Source of the DNA: Pseudanabaena sp. Chao 1811
GTDB lineage: Bacteria > Cyanobacteriota > Cyanobacteriia > Pseudanabaenales > Pseudanabaenaceae
Length of the DNA stretch: 64,000 nt
Assembly: GCF_027942295.1 (NCBI RefSeq)
Contig: NZ_CP101416.1
Location: 2,272,001-2,336,000 of the forward strand
Direction: 5' to 3'
Of the stretch, positions 41,702 through 50,009 are shown one piece after another. The notes beneath the pieces were generated by a model that saw only the letters and a program-made list of their open reading frames with translations, did not search any database and was not told the DNA's origin. Made by a program: the position numbers and the translations under genes. Numbering within the stretch: position 1 is the stretch's first letter; every line of letters begins with the position of its first letter.

Positions 41702-43210
41702 ATGATTTATTGGCTATATCTGTTTTTGTCTTTATTAATTGTTGTTGCTATTGCTGGATTAGTAATAGCACTTTTATTCTTTAGACGTGCCTATAGAAGA
41801 TATAAAGAAACCCAGAATTCATTTCGTAGTAGAATTAGCCTGTTAGAGGGCAAAATCGATTTACTAGAGTGTAGACTTGGCTCATTAGAAAGCAAGCTTA
41901 CAGCAAAATTTAATTTCTTGAATAGAGATTTAAATCCATTAATTTCTGATTTTAGAATAAAGCAAATGCAAGAGGCTCGTAGAGAGATGCTTGGAGAAGT
42001 AGGAGCCATCTCGTATCGCTCTCGCAGTGTCATTTTTTTAAACAATAGTTATTATCATTTCTTCTACCTCGCTCAAGCATTAAGACGTAGGGGGTGGGAT
42101 GCTATTAGTGTTAGTTATGAAGATCCGATTAATGGCTCGAATGCAAACTTTTATCATGGCGAAGATTATAATCTTTATTCATCTAATCATCAATTGATGA
42201 CTAGCCAGATAGAAGAACTATTTGAGAATGCCAAACAGCGATTTCAGCTGCTTCATTTTGCAGGAGATGGATTAATGTCGTTCTTTCCCGAACATTATCT
42301 CAGCGATCAGCCACCTGACATCATGGAATGGAAACGTATGGGCAAAAAAGTTGCATATACTATTAGTGGATGTAGTAGTGCTGTTTCTCAAACATCTGTT
42401 ACTTTATGGTCATCTATGGATCCTGGAAAAAATTTTTGCTCTAATTGTCCTTGGCAAGATATACCCACTGTTTGCTCCGATCAAAAAAACTTACACTGGG
42501 GACGGAAAATCGATCAGTTTTGTGACGTGATTTTCGCCGAAACATATCCTGCCCTAGATTATCTTGATTCTCCAAAGGTTTATTTTGAGCCAACTACTAT
42601 GTGCCTCGATCCAAATTTTTGGAATTCTGATCTACCTATTCCTGATGCTTTCAAAGTTGAACGTCAGGTAGGTGAATTGATTGTGTATCATGCTGTTGGC
42701 AACTATGAATTGAGAACAAAGCAAGGACGTAATGCCAAAGGAACCTCCTACGTTTTTGAGGTGATTGAGCAATTAAAAGCTGAGGGAATGCCAGTGCGTT
42801 TAATATTTGCTAAAGATATGAAAAATTCAGAGGTTCGTTATCTACAATTGCAATCAGACGTTATTGTTGACCAACTTTATGCAGGTAGGTATGGGGCTAA
42901 TGCCAGAGAGGGTATGATGCTTGGTAAGCCTGTTATTTGCTATATTAATTCTTATCATGTTAATCCCTCTCGTAGAGCGCTTAGTTTGGATGAATGTCCT
43001 TTAGTATCAGCGACTCCTGAAACACTGTATGATGTGCTAAAGGATCTGTTGTTAGACGAGAATAAAAGAAAACAATTAGGAAGACTAGGCAAAGACTATG
43101 CATTAAAATGGCATAGTGCTGATCTCTGTGCTGAGAGATATGAGATGGTTTATGATGCACTAATGCAAGGGAACCTAGAGCAATATATTGCTATAAATAA
43201 AGTTACCTAA
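41702..43210 (+). CDS. Membrane-anchored GT-B glycosyltransferase with coiled coil
   Basis: A 502-residue protein. A single N-terminal membrane helix (LYLFLSLLIVVAIAGLVIALLFF) is followed by a heptad-like coiled coil (SRISLLEGKIDLLECRLGSLESKL). A glycosyltransferase region comes next: VIFLNNSYYHFFYLAQALRRRGWDAISV, then Cys-containing NFCSNCPWQDIP, then GTSYVFEVIEQLKAEGMPVRLIF, YAGRYGANAREGMMLGKPVICYI and LDECPLVSATPETL. The C-terminal module is paralogous to that of the TPR gene at 35865. A GTG five codons upstream (41687) is an alternative start. Membrane anchoring fits addition of sugars near the lipid-linked acceptor. Confidence 0.78.
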   Translation: MIYWLYLFLSLLIVVAIAGLVIALLFFRRAYRRYKETQNSFRSRISLLEGKIDLLECRLGSLESKLTAKFNFLNRDLNPLISDFRIKQMQEARREMLGEVGAISYRSRSVIFLNNSYYHFFYLAQALRRRGWDAISVSYEDPINGSNANFYHGEDYNLYSSNHQLMTSQIEELFENAKQRFQLLHFAGDGLMSFFPEHYLSDQPPDIMEWKRMGKKVAYTISGCSSAVSQTSVTLWSSMDPGKNFCSNCPWQDIPTVCSDQKNLHWGRKIDQFCDVIFAETYPALDYLDSPKVYFEPTTMCLDPNFWNSDLPIPDAFKVERQVGELIVYHAVGNYELRTKQGRNAKGTSYVFEVIEQLKAEGMPVRLIFAKDMKNSEVRYLQLQSDVIVDQLYAGRYGANAREGMMLGKPVICYINSYHVNPSRRALSLDECPLVSATPETLYDVLKDLLLDENKRKQLGRLGKDYALKWHSADLCAERYEMVYDALMQGNLEQYIAINKVT

Positions 43211-43254
43211 AGCACTAAATAGTAATTTTGACCTTTGTCTGTAACCTAAAGATT

Positions 43255-44451
43255 ATGCAAAAAACAACAGAAGATACGGAATTTGCATTGATCTGTGATG
43301 ATGTCAGTAAGGTCTTTCTGGTTAGTAACACTAAAGCTTATTGGCAAATGCTATGTGGACATAGTTCTCTAAAGAAAATTCTGGCTTTGGAGAATGTTTC
43401 TTTAAATATACCTAAAGGGGAAGTAGTTGGGATTATAGGAAATAATGGTTCAGGAAAAAGTACTCTTCTCAGAATTATGGGAGGTAATTATACTGCTACA
43501 AATGGAAGTGTATATCTAGAAGGAAGTTTGACAGGTATTTTTGAACTTGGTGGAATTGGTAATCCAAATCTCACAGGAAGAGGTTATGCAGCAAGACTTT
43601 TGTCTCTTCAGGGAGCAAAGAGGAAAGACTTAAAAGTTTTACTTGATGAGATTTATGAATTTTCAGAACTCTTCGATTACTTTGATGCACCAATCTATAC
43701 CTATTCATCGGGAATGAGAGCCCGTCTATATTTTGCAACTGCCACAACTCTAGATTGGGATATTTATTTAATTGATGAGGCTCTTTCGGTGGGCGACGAA
43801 CACTTCCAAGCGAAATGTTGGCAGAGGATTCGGAAACGACTACTAAAAGGAGCTTCAGGGGTTCTGGTGACCCACGACTTTACAGCTATTCTCAAGCTTT
43901 GTTCTTCAGCTTGTATTCTTGAGCGCGGTAGTCTAATAAAATCAGCACCTACCCTTGAGCTTGTTAGATTCTATATTCAACAATCAGCTACAAAAGCTGA
44001 ATCTTTACAAGGAGCTACTTTTGACAAAGATATGGCAAAGGAGTGGATTGTGAACTTTGGCGAAGATGTTGAGATCTGTTTCACAATTCATTTAACTCTC
44101 CCTGTCTCGGTTAGCTTAGCTTACACAATCGAAATGTTTGTTCCAGGGATAGGTTGGGAAGTGATGATGATGCAAGTTAACTTGCCACTCACTTCTAAAG
44201 TCGGAACTCATAAAGTGTGTCTGAAGATCCCAAAGTTGCCGCTTTCTCCGGGGCGATATCTACTTGGGTTAGCACTTTGCAAACCTGCAGAGGCTGGAAA
44301 AGTTTTTGCTATTGGCTATGATGGACGTAACTGGATCAGTGGTTCTCCGCTCTACTTGATAGTTCAAAATAATGAAAATAAAAATGTTAATGCCTGTGAT
44401 AATGGTATTAATCTTCCTTTGAAATGGAATAGACTGGAGAACTTGTCTTAA
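43255..44451 (+). CDS. wzt: ABC transporter ATPase of the O-antigen/teichoic-acid type, Wzt-like 1
   Basis: A 398-residue ATPase. Walker A is GIIGNNGSGKST, the signature YSSGMRARLYFA, Walker B DIYLIDEALSVGDE, and the H-loop VLVTHDF. All are intact. After about residue 240 follows an extra domain (EDVEICFTIHLTLPVSVSLAYTIEMFVPG ... SPGRYLLGLALCK) like the carbohydrate-recognising beta-sandwich of Wzt proteins. Unusually a second ATPase gene follows 2 bp later while there is only one permease. The frame opens earlier at a TTG; the ATG at 43255 is chosen for the MQKTTEDTEF start. Confidence 0.87.
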   Translation: MQKTTEDTEFALICDDVSKVFLVSNTKAYWQMLCGHSSLKKILALENVSLNIPKGEVVGIIGNNGSGKSTLLRIMGGNYTATNGSVYLEGSLTGIFELGGIGNPNLTGRGYAARLLSLQGAKRKDLKVLLDEIYEFSELFDYFDAPIYTYSSGMRARLYFATATTLDWDIYLIDEALSVGDEHFQAKCWQRIRKRLLKGASGVLVTHDFTAILKLCSSACILERGSLIKSAPTLELVRFYIQQSATKAESLQGATFDKDMAKEWIVNFGEDVEICFTIHLTLPVSVSLAYTIEMFVPGIGWEVMMMQVNLPLTSKVGTHKVCLKIPKLPLSPGRYLLGLALCKPAEAGKVFAIGYDGRNWISGSPLYLIVQNNENKNVNACDNGINLPLKWNRLENLS

Positions 44452-44453
44452 AA

Positions 44454-45677
44454 ATGTTTATTCGTGTTAAAAATCTCTCAAAAATTTACCATATTCAAGT
44501 ATCAGAGGTTCAACCTTCATCTCAAGGCAAGCGAGCTAACACAATGTCTAAGGGAAGAAATGACAAGGTTGTTATCGATGATATCTCTTTTGAGATTTTT
44601 AATGGTGAGCGGGTTGGCATCATTGGATCTAATGGTGCAGGTAAATCAACATTACTACAAATCATCGCTGATATTGCTAAGCCAACTTCTGGAATTGTAG
44701 AAAAAAAAGGTAAAGTTACGGCAGTAATGACACTTGGTGTTGGTCTACGAGAAGAATTGACTGGTCGGGATAATATTTATATTGATGGTGAAGTTCAAGG
44801 TAAAAGTCGTCTAGAAATTGATGAAGTGATTGATAAAATCATTGCCTTTGCAGATCTTAGCGATTTTATTGACTATCCTGTTCGTACATACTCTACAGGA
44901 ATGAAGAGCCGCTTAGCTTTTTCGATGTTAGTGTGTATTGAGCCAGAAATCCTAATCATAGACGAAGCTCTTTCAGCAGGAGATGCAAACTTTTCAATTA
45001 AAGCAAGCAAGAAAATTCGTGAGATCTGTGATCTTGGGAGGATTGTTATTTTAGTTTCGCATTCTATGCCAACTATTGTTGAGATGTGTGATCGTTGCAT
45101 CTGGATGGAGCATGGAAAGATTGTTATGGATGGCGATCCTCAAACAGTTACCGATGCTTATCTGGACGCTGTGCATCATGACGATGAAATTGCGTTGCTT
45201 GAACAAAATATTCGCCTAATCAAGGATACTTCATTCAGGAAAGGTTGCCAAATCAACCAAATTTCTATTAGTTATAGCGATAATCAGCAATCACAAACGA
45301 TCTTGGTTGCTGGTAGAGATATAACTATTACTTTACACATCAGGGTTGATACTTTACTTGAGTGTCCTGATGTTCGTCTAAAAATCACACGGCTTGATGG
45401 CAAAATATTTGTAAATACTTTACTCAGCGATCAAAGTACTATTACAAGTAACGATTTTCATGGCATTCTTGCATTTGTAATAAATATGACTCCACTCGTT
45501 TTAGGTCAGGGTAAGTATGTTGTTGCCTGTGAGCTACTTGATAGGGGTGAAATAGTGGCTGCAAAGTCTACTATCCTGCAAGTACTGCCGCCACCTAATG
45601 CTCCTACTGGTGGAAGACCTGCACTATTTTATCCATGTTCTGTCGAGACCTATGAAATCTGTTCGGAAACAAATTAG
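44454..45677 (+). CDS. wzt: ABC transporter ATPase, Wzt-like 2
   Basis: A 407-residue ATPase with Walker A GIIGSNGAGKST, ELTGRDNI, signature YSTGMKSRLAFS, Walker B EILIIDEALSAGDANF and H-loop VILVSHS. The C-terminal domain is a beta-rich Wzt-C-like region (TITLHIRVDTLLECPDVRLKITRLDG ... LVLGQGKYVVACELLDRG). Its end (ETYEICSETN) overlaps the permease gene by 26 bp, which suggests it is the direct permease partner. It differs throughout from the first ATPase, so the pair did not arise by recent duplication. They may form a heterodimer, or one may serve another permease. Confidence 0.87.
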   Translation: MFIRVKNLSKIYHIQVSEVQPSSQGKRANTMSKGRNDKVVIDDISFEIFNGERVGIIGSNGAGKSTLLQIIADIAKPTSGIVEKKGKVTAVMTLGVGLREELTGRDNIYIDGEVQGKSRLEIDEVIDKIIAFADLSDFIDYPVRTYSTGMKSRLAFSMLVCIEPEILIIDEALSAGDANFSIKASKKIREICDLGRIVILVSHSMPTIVEMCDRCIWMEHGKIVMDGDPQTVTDAYLDAVHHDDEIALLEQNIRLIKDTSFRKGCQINQISISYSDNQQSQTILVAGRDITITLHIRVDTLLECPDVRLKITRLDGKIFVNTLLSDQSTITSNDFHGILAFVINMTPLVLGQGKYVVACELLDRGEIVAAKSTILQVLPPPNAPTGGRPALFYPCSVETYEICSETN

Positions 45678-46473
45678 AAAAATTTCTATCGCTGGCTTTA
45701 CATCACAAGATGCAAGATTTATTTTTAACTTTCTTAAGATGAACATTCATGATCGCTACCTTGGATCAACACTTGGTAGCTTATGGGTGATCTTAAATCC
45801 TATGATTATGTTTGCAATCTATACTTTTGTATTTGGTTATGTTTTCAAAGCAAAGATACCAGGTGCAGAAACAAATTTGGGATACGCAATATGGCTTATT
45901 GCGGGATATGGCCCTTGGCTGGCAATTTCCGAAGGTTTATTGAATTCTACAACGTCAGTTGTCGCCGGAGCAGGGCTAATCAAAAACCTTGCCTTTAAAA
46001 CCGAGTTGTTACCAGTTGCTGCGGCTCTTACAGGAATGGTTCCCCTATTTGTGAGCCTTTGTTTTTTGACAATTCTACTAGGAATTGACGGAAATCCCAT
46101 GAGTTGGCATGTAATTTTTGTGATTCCTGCAATAATACTGCAATTTACATTTATCATTGCGATAGGTTTTTTCTTTTCAGCAATTAATGTTTTTGTAAGA
46201 GATTTTGGTATCATTTTGCCAAACTTATTAATTATGCTGGTGTTTGTGACTCCTATTTTTTATCCTGAAACTAGCACACCACCATTGCTACAGTCTATAT
46301 CTGCCTTTAATCCATTTTATATCATTTGTCAAGCTTATCGACAAGCTCTAATATTTCATCAAATACCTAATATACTTTCTTTAATTTATGTTGGTTTGAT
46401 TAGCTGGATATTAGGCAATTTTGGATTACAATTTTTTCGGCGACTTAAAGGGAATTTTGAGTCAATGCTATAA
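45652..46473 (+). CDS. wzm: O-antigen/polysaccharide ABC permease, Wzm-like
   Basis: A 273-residue ABC-2 permease with six predicted membrane helices. The first begins at SLWVILNPMIMFAIYTFVFGYVF after the cytoplasmic amphipathic segment IHDRYLGSTLG. Others include IIAIGFFFSAINVFVRDFG and LLIMLVFVTPIFYPE. Two copies would form the channel that exports undecaprenyl-linked glycan to the periplasmic face. The ATG at 45652 lies within the end of the ATPase gene; the longer frame from 45598 lacks support. It implies the ABC-dependent (not Wzy) assembly route; no Wzx/Wzy-like proteins are in the window. Confidence 0.88.
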   Translation: MKSVRKQIRKISIAGFTSQDARFIFNFLKMNIHDRYLGSTLGSLWVILNPMIMFAIYTFVFGYVFKAKIPGAETNLGYAIWLIAGYGPWLAISEGLLNSTTSVVAGAGLIKNLAFKTELLPVAAALTGMVPLFVSLCFLTILLGIDGNPMSWHVIFVIPAIILQFTFIIAIGFFFSAINVFVRDFGIILPNLLIMLVFVTPIFYPETSTPPLLQSISAFNPFYIICQAYRQALIFHQIPNILSLIYVGLISWILGNFGLQFFRRLKGNFESML

Positions 46474-46538
46474 GGCATTTTGTATATATTTTGTAAATTA
46501 ATTGTATATCATTTTTATGTTTTTAAAGGAGGGTTGTT

Positions 46539-47360
46539 ATGCAGGGAGATATTGATCGTAAGAACTCAGAATTTTGGGATGAGCTTTGTGGATCTGGGCT
46601 AGCTAAATCTTTAGGGATTAATGAAATTAATAACGCAACCTTAAAGGAATTTGACAAAGCTTACATCGAAATTTATCCATACTTACCTAAATATGTTGAA
46701 AATAAGAATCTAGAAGATAAAAAAGTTTTAGAAATTGGCTTGGGCTATGGAACTCTTAGTCAATTACTGGCATCAACTAACTGCGACTATTTTGGATTGG
46801 ATATTGCTACTAATCCTGTCAAAATGGCACAATATAGGCTAAATCAGTTAGGAAAAGCAAACAAAGACGAGCAAATAAAAGTAGGCTCGGCACTCAGCAT
46901 TCCCCATGAAGATAACAGTTTCGATTATGTTTACTCAATAGGATGTTTACACCATACTGGAGACTTACCCCAAAGTATATCGGAAGTTTATCGTGTGCTA
47001 AAACCAGGTGGGCAGGCAGTTATTATGCTGTACAACCGCAACTCTTTTCGTCAGCTTGTGCAAGTTCCTTGGCAAAGATTTAAGCAATTTTTTAAGAGAA
47101 ATTCTAAACAAAATTTTGCTACATTTGTCAGATCGCTCTATGATTCTAATGCTGTGGGAGAAGCTGCACCGCATACTGACTATGTGTCTTCTAGTCAAGT
47201 AAAAAGCCTGTTTTCTGATTTCTCAAATGTTTCTATTGAAGTTCAGAATTTCGATACATATGTTTTGTTTGACGGGAAGCTAGTAATTAATAGGGAAAGC
47301 TTATTGAACAATTTTGCCCGTTTTTTAGGTTTAGATTTATATATAACTGCAATTAAGTAA
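46539..47360 (+). CDS. SAM-dependent methyltransferase downstream of the exporter
   Basis: A 273-residue class I methyltransferase with motif I VLEIGLGYGTLSQLLASTN, FGLDIATNPVKMAQYRLNQLG, SIPHEDNSFDYVYSIGCLHHTGDLPQSISEVYRVLKPGGQAVIMLYNR. The C-terminal third, after a basic patch (WQRFKQFFKRNSKQNF), has TDYVSSSQVKSLFSDF. A strong AAAGGAGGG Shine-Dalgarno sequence precedes the ATG. In ABC-exported O-antigens a terminal methyl group can stop chain growth and be recognised by Wzt, so a position directly after wzm is suggestive but unproven. Confidence 0.82.
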   Translation: MQGDIDRKNSEFWDELCGSGLAKSLGINEINNATLKEFDKAYIEIYPYLPKYVENKNLEDKKVLEIGLGYGTLSQLLASTNCDYFGLDIATNPVKMAQYRLNQLGKANKDEQIKVGSALSIPHEDNSFDYVYSIGCLHHTGDLPQSISEVYRVLKPGGQAVIMLYNRNSFRQLVQVPWQRFKQFFKRNSKQNFATFVRSLYDSNAVGEAAPHTDYVSSSQVKSLFSDFSNVSIEVQNFDTYVLFDGKLVINRESLLNNFARFLGLDLYITAIK

Positions 47361-47400
47361 ACCTCAATGTAAATACTTGTAAAAAAAGAAAATTAGATAT

Positions 47401-48672
47401 ATGAGTAAAAGGGGGAGGAGGCTAAACATATTAATACTATGTGACATGAACTCACTGTATACAAGTACAGTCAGAGAATATGTTGAAAGTTTCAGCCTAT
47501 TTTCAATCCATCATATTTTCTATGTTCATGCTACTTCTAGTAACCCACTTTGTATTGACATATCAATATTTGATGTTGTAGTTACTCATTACTCAATCAG
47601 GCTAAGTTTTGATTGGCATTTATCCTCTTTTTATCGTCAAGCGCTCAAGGGATATAAAGGATTAAAGATATCATTTGTACAAGATGAATATGATGAAACA
47701 GAAACAATAAGGAGATCGATAGAAGAACTGGGTATCAATATATTATTTACTTGTGTACCTGAAGAATTCATTGAAGACATTTATCCATCATCAAGATTTA
47801 GAGGAGTAAAGTTTATCCAAACTTTAACTGGATGGGTACCGAGCAATCTAGAAAACAGAAATGAATTTAAGCCAATATCAGAAAGACAGAAAGTAATTAG
47901 TTATAGGGGTCGTCCACTAGCATACTGGTATGGAGATTTAGGACAAGAAAAAGTAAACATTGGCAAAGTAGTAAAGGCAGAATGTGAAAAGAGAGGAATA
48001 TCTGTTGATATAGAGTGGGATGAGGATAAAAGAATCTATGGAGATCAATGGTATACCTTTCTTTCTAACGCCAGAGCTACATTAGGTACTGAAAGTGGCT
48101 CAAATGTTTTTGATGACTATGGAGAAATTCGTAGAAATATAAAGGGGGAAATAGATAAGAATCCCGCAGTGACCTATGAGGAAATACATCAAAAGTATTT
48201 GGTAGAACATGAGGGGAAAGTAAAAATGAATCAGATTTCTCCTAAAATGTTTGAGGCGATCGCATTGAAGACAGCTCTTGTTCTTTTTGAGGGTTCTTAT
48301 TCTGGGATACTAAAATCTGAGGTACATTACATTTCTCTCAAAAAAGATTTTAGTAATTTAGATCAAGTATTGGCTAAATTAGATAATATCTCTTATTTAG
48401 AACATTTAACAGAGACAGCTTTCAGGGATATAATCCTATCTGGTAAATATAATTATGAGCAATTTATTCTTCAATTTGATGATGTTATTGCTCAATATGA
48501 AATTCAAAGTAAGAATGTATCAGGATTCACTATTCAAAAGGCTTTTGAAGAACCTCTAATGATTGATCTACTTAGAATGAATGAATTACAAGACTATATC
48601 TTGAAAGTAGAAAATAGCAAGTTTTGGAAATTAAGAGGGATATGGATGAAGTTTAAAAATCTTGTGTTTTAG
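47401..48672 (+). CDS. CgeB-like putative glycosyltransferase, tandem copy 1
   Basis: A 423-residue protein related to the Glyco_trans_1_2/CgeB-type GT-B group. Visible elements are LNILILCDMNSLYTSTVREYVESFS at the N-terminus, then FVQDEYDETETIRRSIEELGINILFT and the conserved VISYRGRPLAYWYGDLGQEKVNIG. YTFLSNARATLGTESGSNVFDDYGEI and ISPKMFEAIALKTALVLFEGSYSGIL (C-terminal nucleotide-sugar side) follow. Codons for residues 8-369 lie in a block repeated almost exactly in the next gene. The last 54 residues are different (SGFTIQKAFEEPLMIDLL...WMKFKNLVF). The exact donor is unknown. Confidence 0.72.
   Translation: MSKRGRRLNILILCDMNSLYTSTVREYVESFSLFSIHHIFYVHATSSNPLCIDISIFDVVVTHYSIRLSFDWHLSSFYRQALKGYKGLKISFVQDEYDETETIRRSIEELGINILFTCVPEEFIEDIYPSSRFRGVKFIQTLTGWVPSNLENRNEFKPISERQKVISYRGRPLAYWYGDLGQEKVNIGKVVKAECEKRGISVDIEWDEDKRIYGDQWYTFLSNARATLGTESGSNVFDDYGEIRRNIKGEIDKNPAVTYEEIHQKYLVEHEGKVKMNQISPKMFEAIALKTALVLFEGSYSGILKSEVHYISLKKDFSNLDQVLAKLDNISYLEHLTETAFRDIILSGKYNYEQFILQFDDVIAQYEIQSKNVSGFTIQKAFEEPLMIDLLRMNELQDYILKVENSKFWKLRGIWMKFKNLVF
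47421..48507 (+). repeat. Tandem duplication, copy 1 (1,087 bp)
   Basis: Bases 47421-48507 are repeated at 48756-49842 (offset 1,335 bp). Comparing by eye I found one difference, A at 47469 against G at 48804, which is synonymous. Both borders are sharp; sequences outside them are unrelated. Confidence 0.9.
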
Positions 48673-48735
48673 TATATATAAATACAACAATACAAATCAA
48701 TATTAATTTGTATGTAAATCATTAAAACTATTAGC

Positions 48736-49986
48736 GTGATTAAAACAAAAGAAATGCTAAACATATTAATACTATGTGACATGAACTCACTGTATACAAG
48801 TACGGTCAGAGAATATGTTGAAAGTTTCAGCCTATTTTCAATCCATCATATTTTCTATGTTCATGCTACTTCTAGTAACCCACTTTGTATTGACATATCA
48901 ATATTTGATGTTGTAGTTACTCATTACTCAATCAGGCTAAGTTTTGATTGGCATTTATCCTCTTTTTATCGTCAAGCGCTCAAGGGATATAAAGGATTAA
49001 AGATATCATTTGTACAAGATGAATATGATGAAACAGAAACAATAAGGAGATCGATAGAAGAACTGGGTATCAATATATTATTTACTTGTGTACCTGAAGA
49101 ATTCATTGAAGACATTTATCCATCATCAAGATTTAGAGGAGTAAAGTTTATCCAAACTTTAACTGGATGGGTACCGAGCAATCTAGAAAACAGAAATGAA
49201 TTTAAGCCAATATCAGAAAGACAGAAAGTAATTAGTTATAGGGGTCGTCCACTAGCATACTGGTATGGAGATTTAGGACAAGAAAAAGTAAACATTGGCA
49301 AAGTAGTAAAGGCAGAATGTGAAAAGAGAGGAATATCTGTTGATATAGAGTGGGATGAGGATAAAAGAATCTATGGAGATCAATGGTATACCTTTCTTTC
49401 TAACGCCAGAGCTACATTAGGTACTGAAAGTGGCTCAAATGTTTTTGATGACTATGGAGAAATTCGTAGAAATATAAAGGGGGAAATAGATAAGAATCCC
49501 GCAGTGACCTATGAGGAAATACATCAAAAGTATTTGGTAGAACATGAGGGGAAAGTAAAAATGAATCAGATTTCTCCTAAAATGTTTGAGGCGATCGCAT
49601 TGAAGACAGCTCTTGTTCTTTTTGAGGGTTCTTATTCTGGGATACTAAAATCTGAGGTACATTACATTTCTCTCAAAAAAGATTTTAGTAATTTAGATCA
49701 AGTATTGGCTAAATTAGATAATATCTCTTATTTAGAACATTTAACAGAGACAGCTTTCAGGGATATAATCCTATCTGGTAAATATAATTATGAGCAATTT
49801 ATTCTTCAATTTGATGATGTTATTGCTCAATATGAAATTCAACCCAAACTAATTTCTTCGTTAACTATCCAAGCTGCTTTCGCGAAAGCCTTAGAGACGG
49901 TATATCAAAACAATCAAAAGTTTAAAATAAGAAAATTACTAGGAAAAATAAAGCGAGCAATTTTTGGGATTATTTCAATTAAATAG
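48736..49986 (+). CDS. CgeB-like putative glycosyltransferase, tandem copy 2
   Basis: A 416-residue protein identical to copy 1 over about 362 residues from LNILILCDMNSL to AQYEIQ. It has a different seven-residue-scale start (MIKTKEM) and a different tail of about 48 residues (PKLISSLTIQAAFAKALETVYQNNQKFKIRKLLGKIKRAIF). The start is taken as the GTG at 48736 (no better ATG in front; an ATG at 48754, just before the repeat, would also serve). With such identity the two proteins probably have the same specificity, unless the tails direct them to different partners. Confidence 0.72.
   Translation: MIKTKEMLNILILCDMNSLYTSTVREYVESFSLFSIHHIFYVHATSSNPLCIDISIFDVVVTHYSIRLSFDWHLSSFYRQALKGYKGLKISFVQDEYDETETIRRSIEELGINILFTCVPEEFIEDIYPSSRFRGVKFIQTLTGWVPSNLENRNEFKPISERQKVISYRGRPLAYWYGDLGQEKVNIGKVVKAECEKRGISVDIEWDEDKRIYGDQWYTFLSNARATLGTESGSNVFDDYGEIRRNIKGEIDKNPAVTYEEIHQKYLVEHEGKVKMNQISPKMFEAIALKTALVLFEGSYSGILKSEVHYISLKKDFSNLDQVLAKLDNISYLEHLTETAFRDIILSGKYNYEQFILQFDDVIAQYEIQPKLISSLTIQAAFAKALETVYQNNQKFKIRKLLGKIKRAIFGIISIK
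48756..49842 (+). repeat. Tandem duplication, copy 2 (1,087 bp)
   Basis: Second copy of 47421-48507; see there. The HIP1 octamer at 48256 is present at the equivalent place here (49591). Confidence 0.9.
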
Positions 49987-50009
49987 AAATCAAGCTCATA
50001 GAAAATCTA

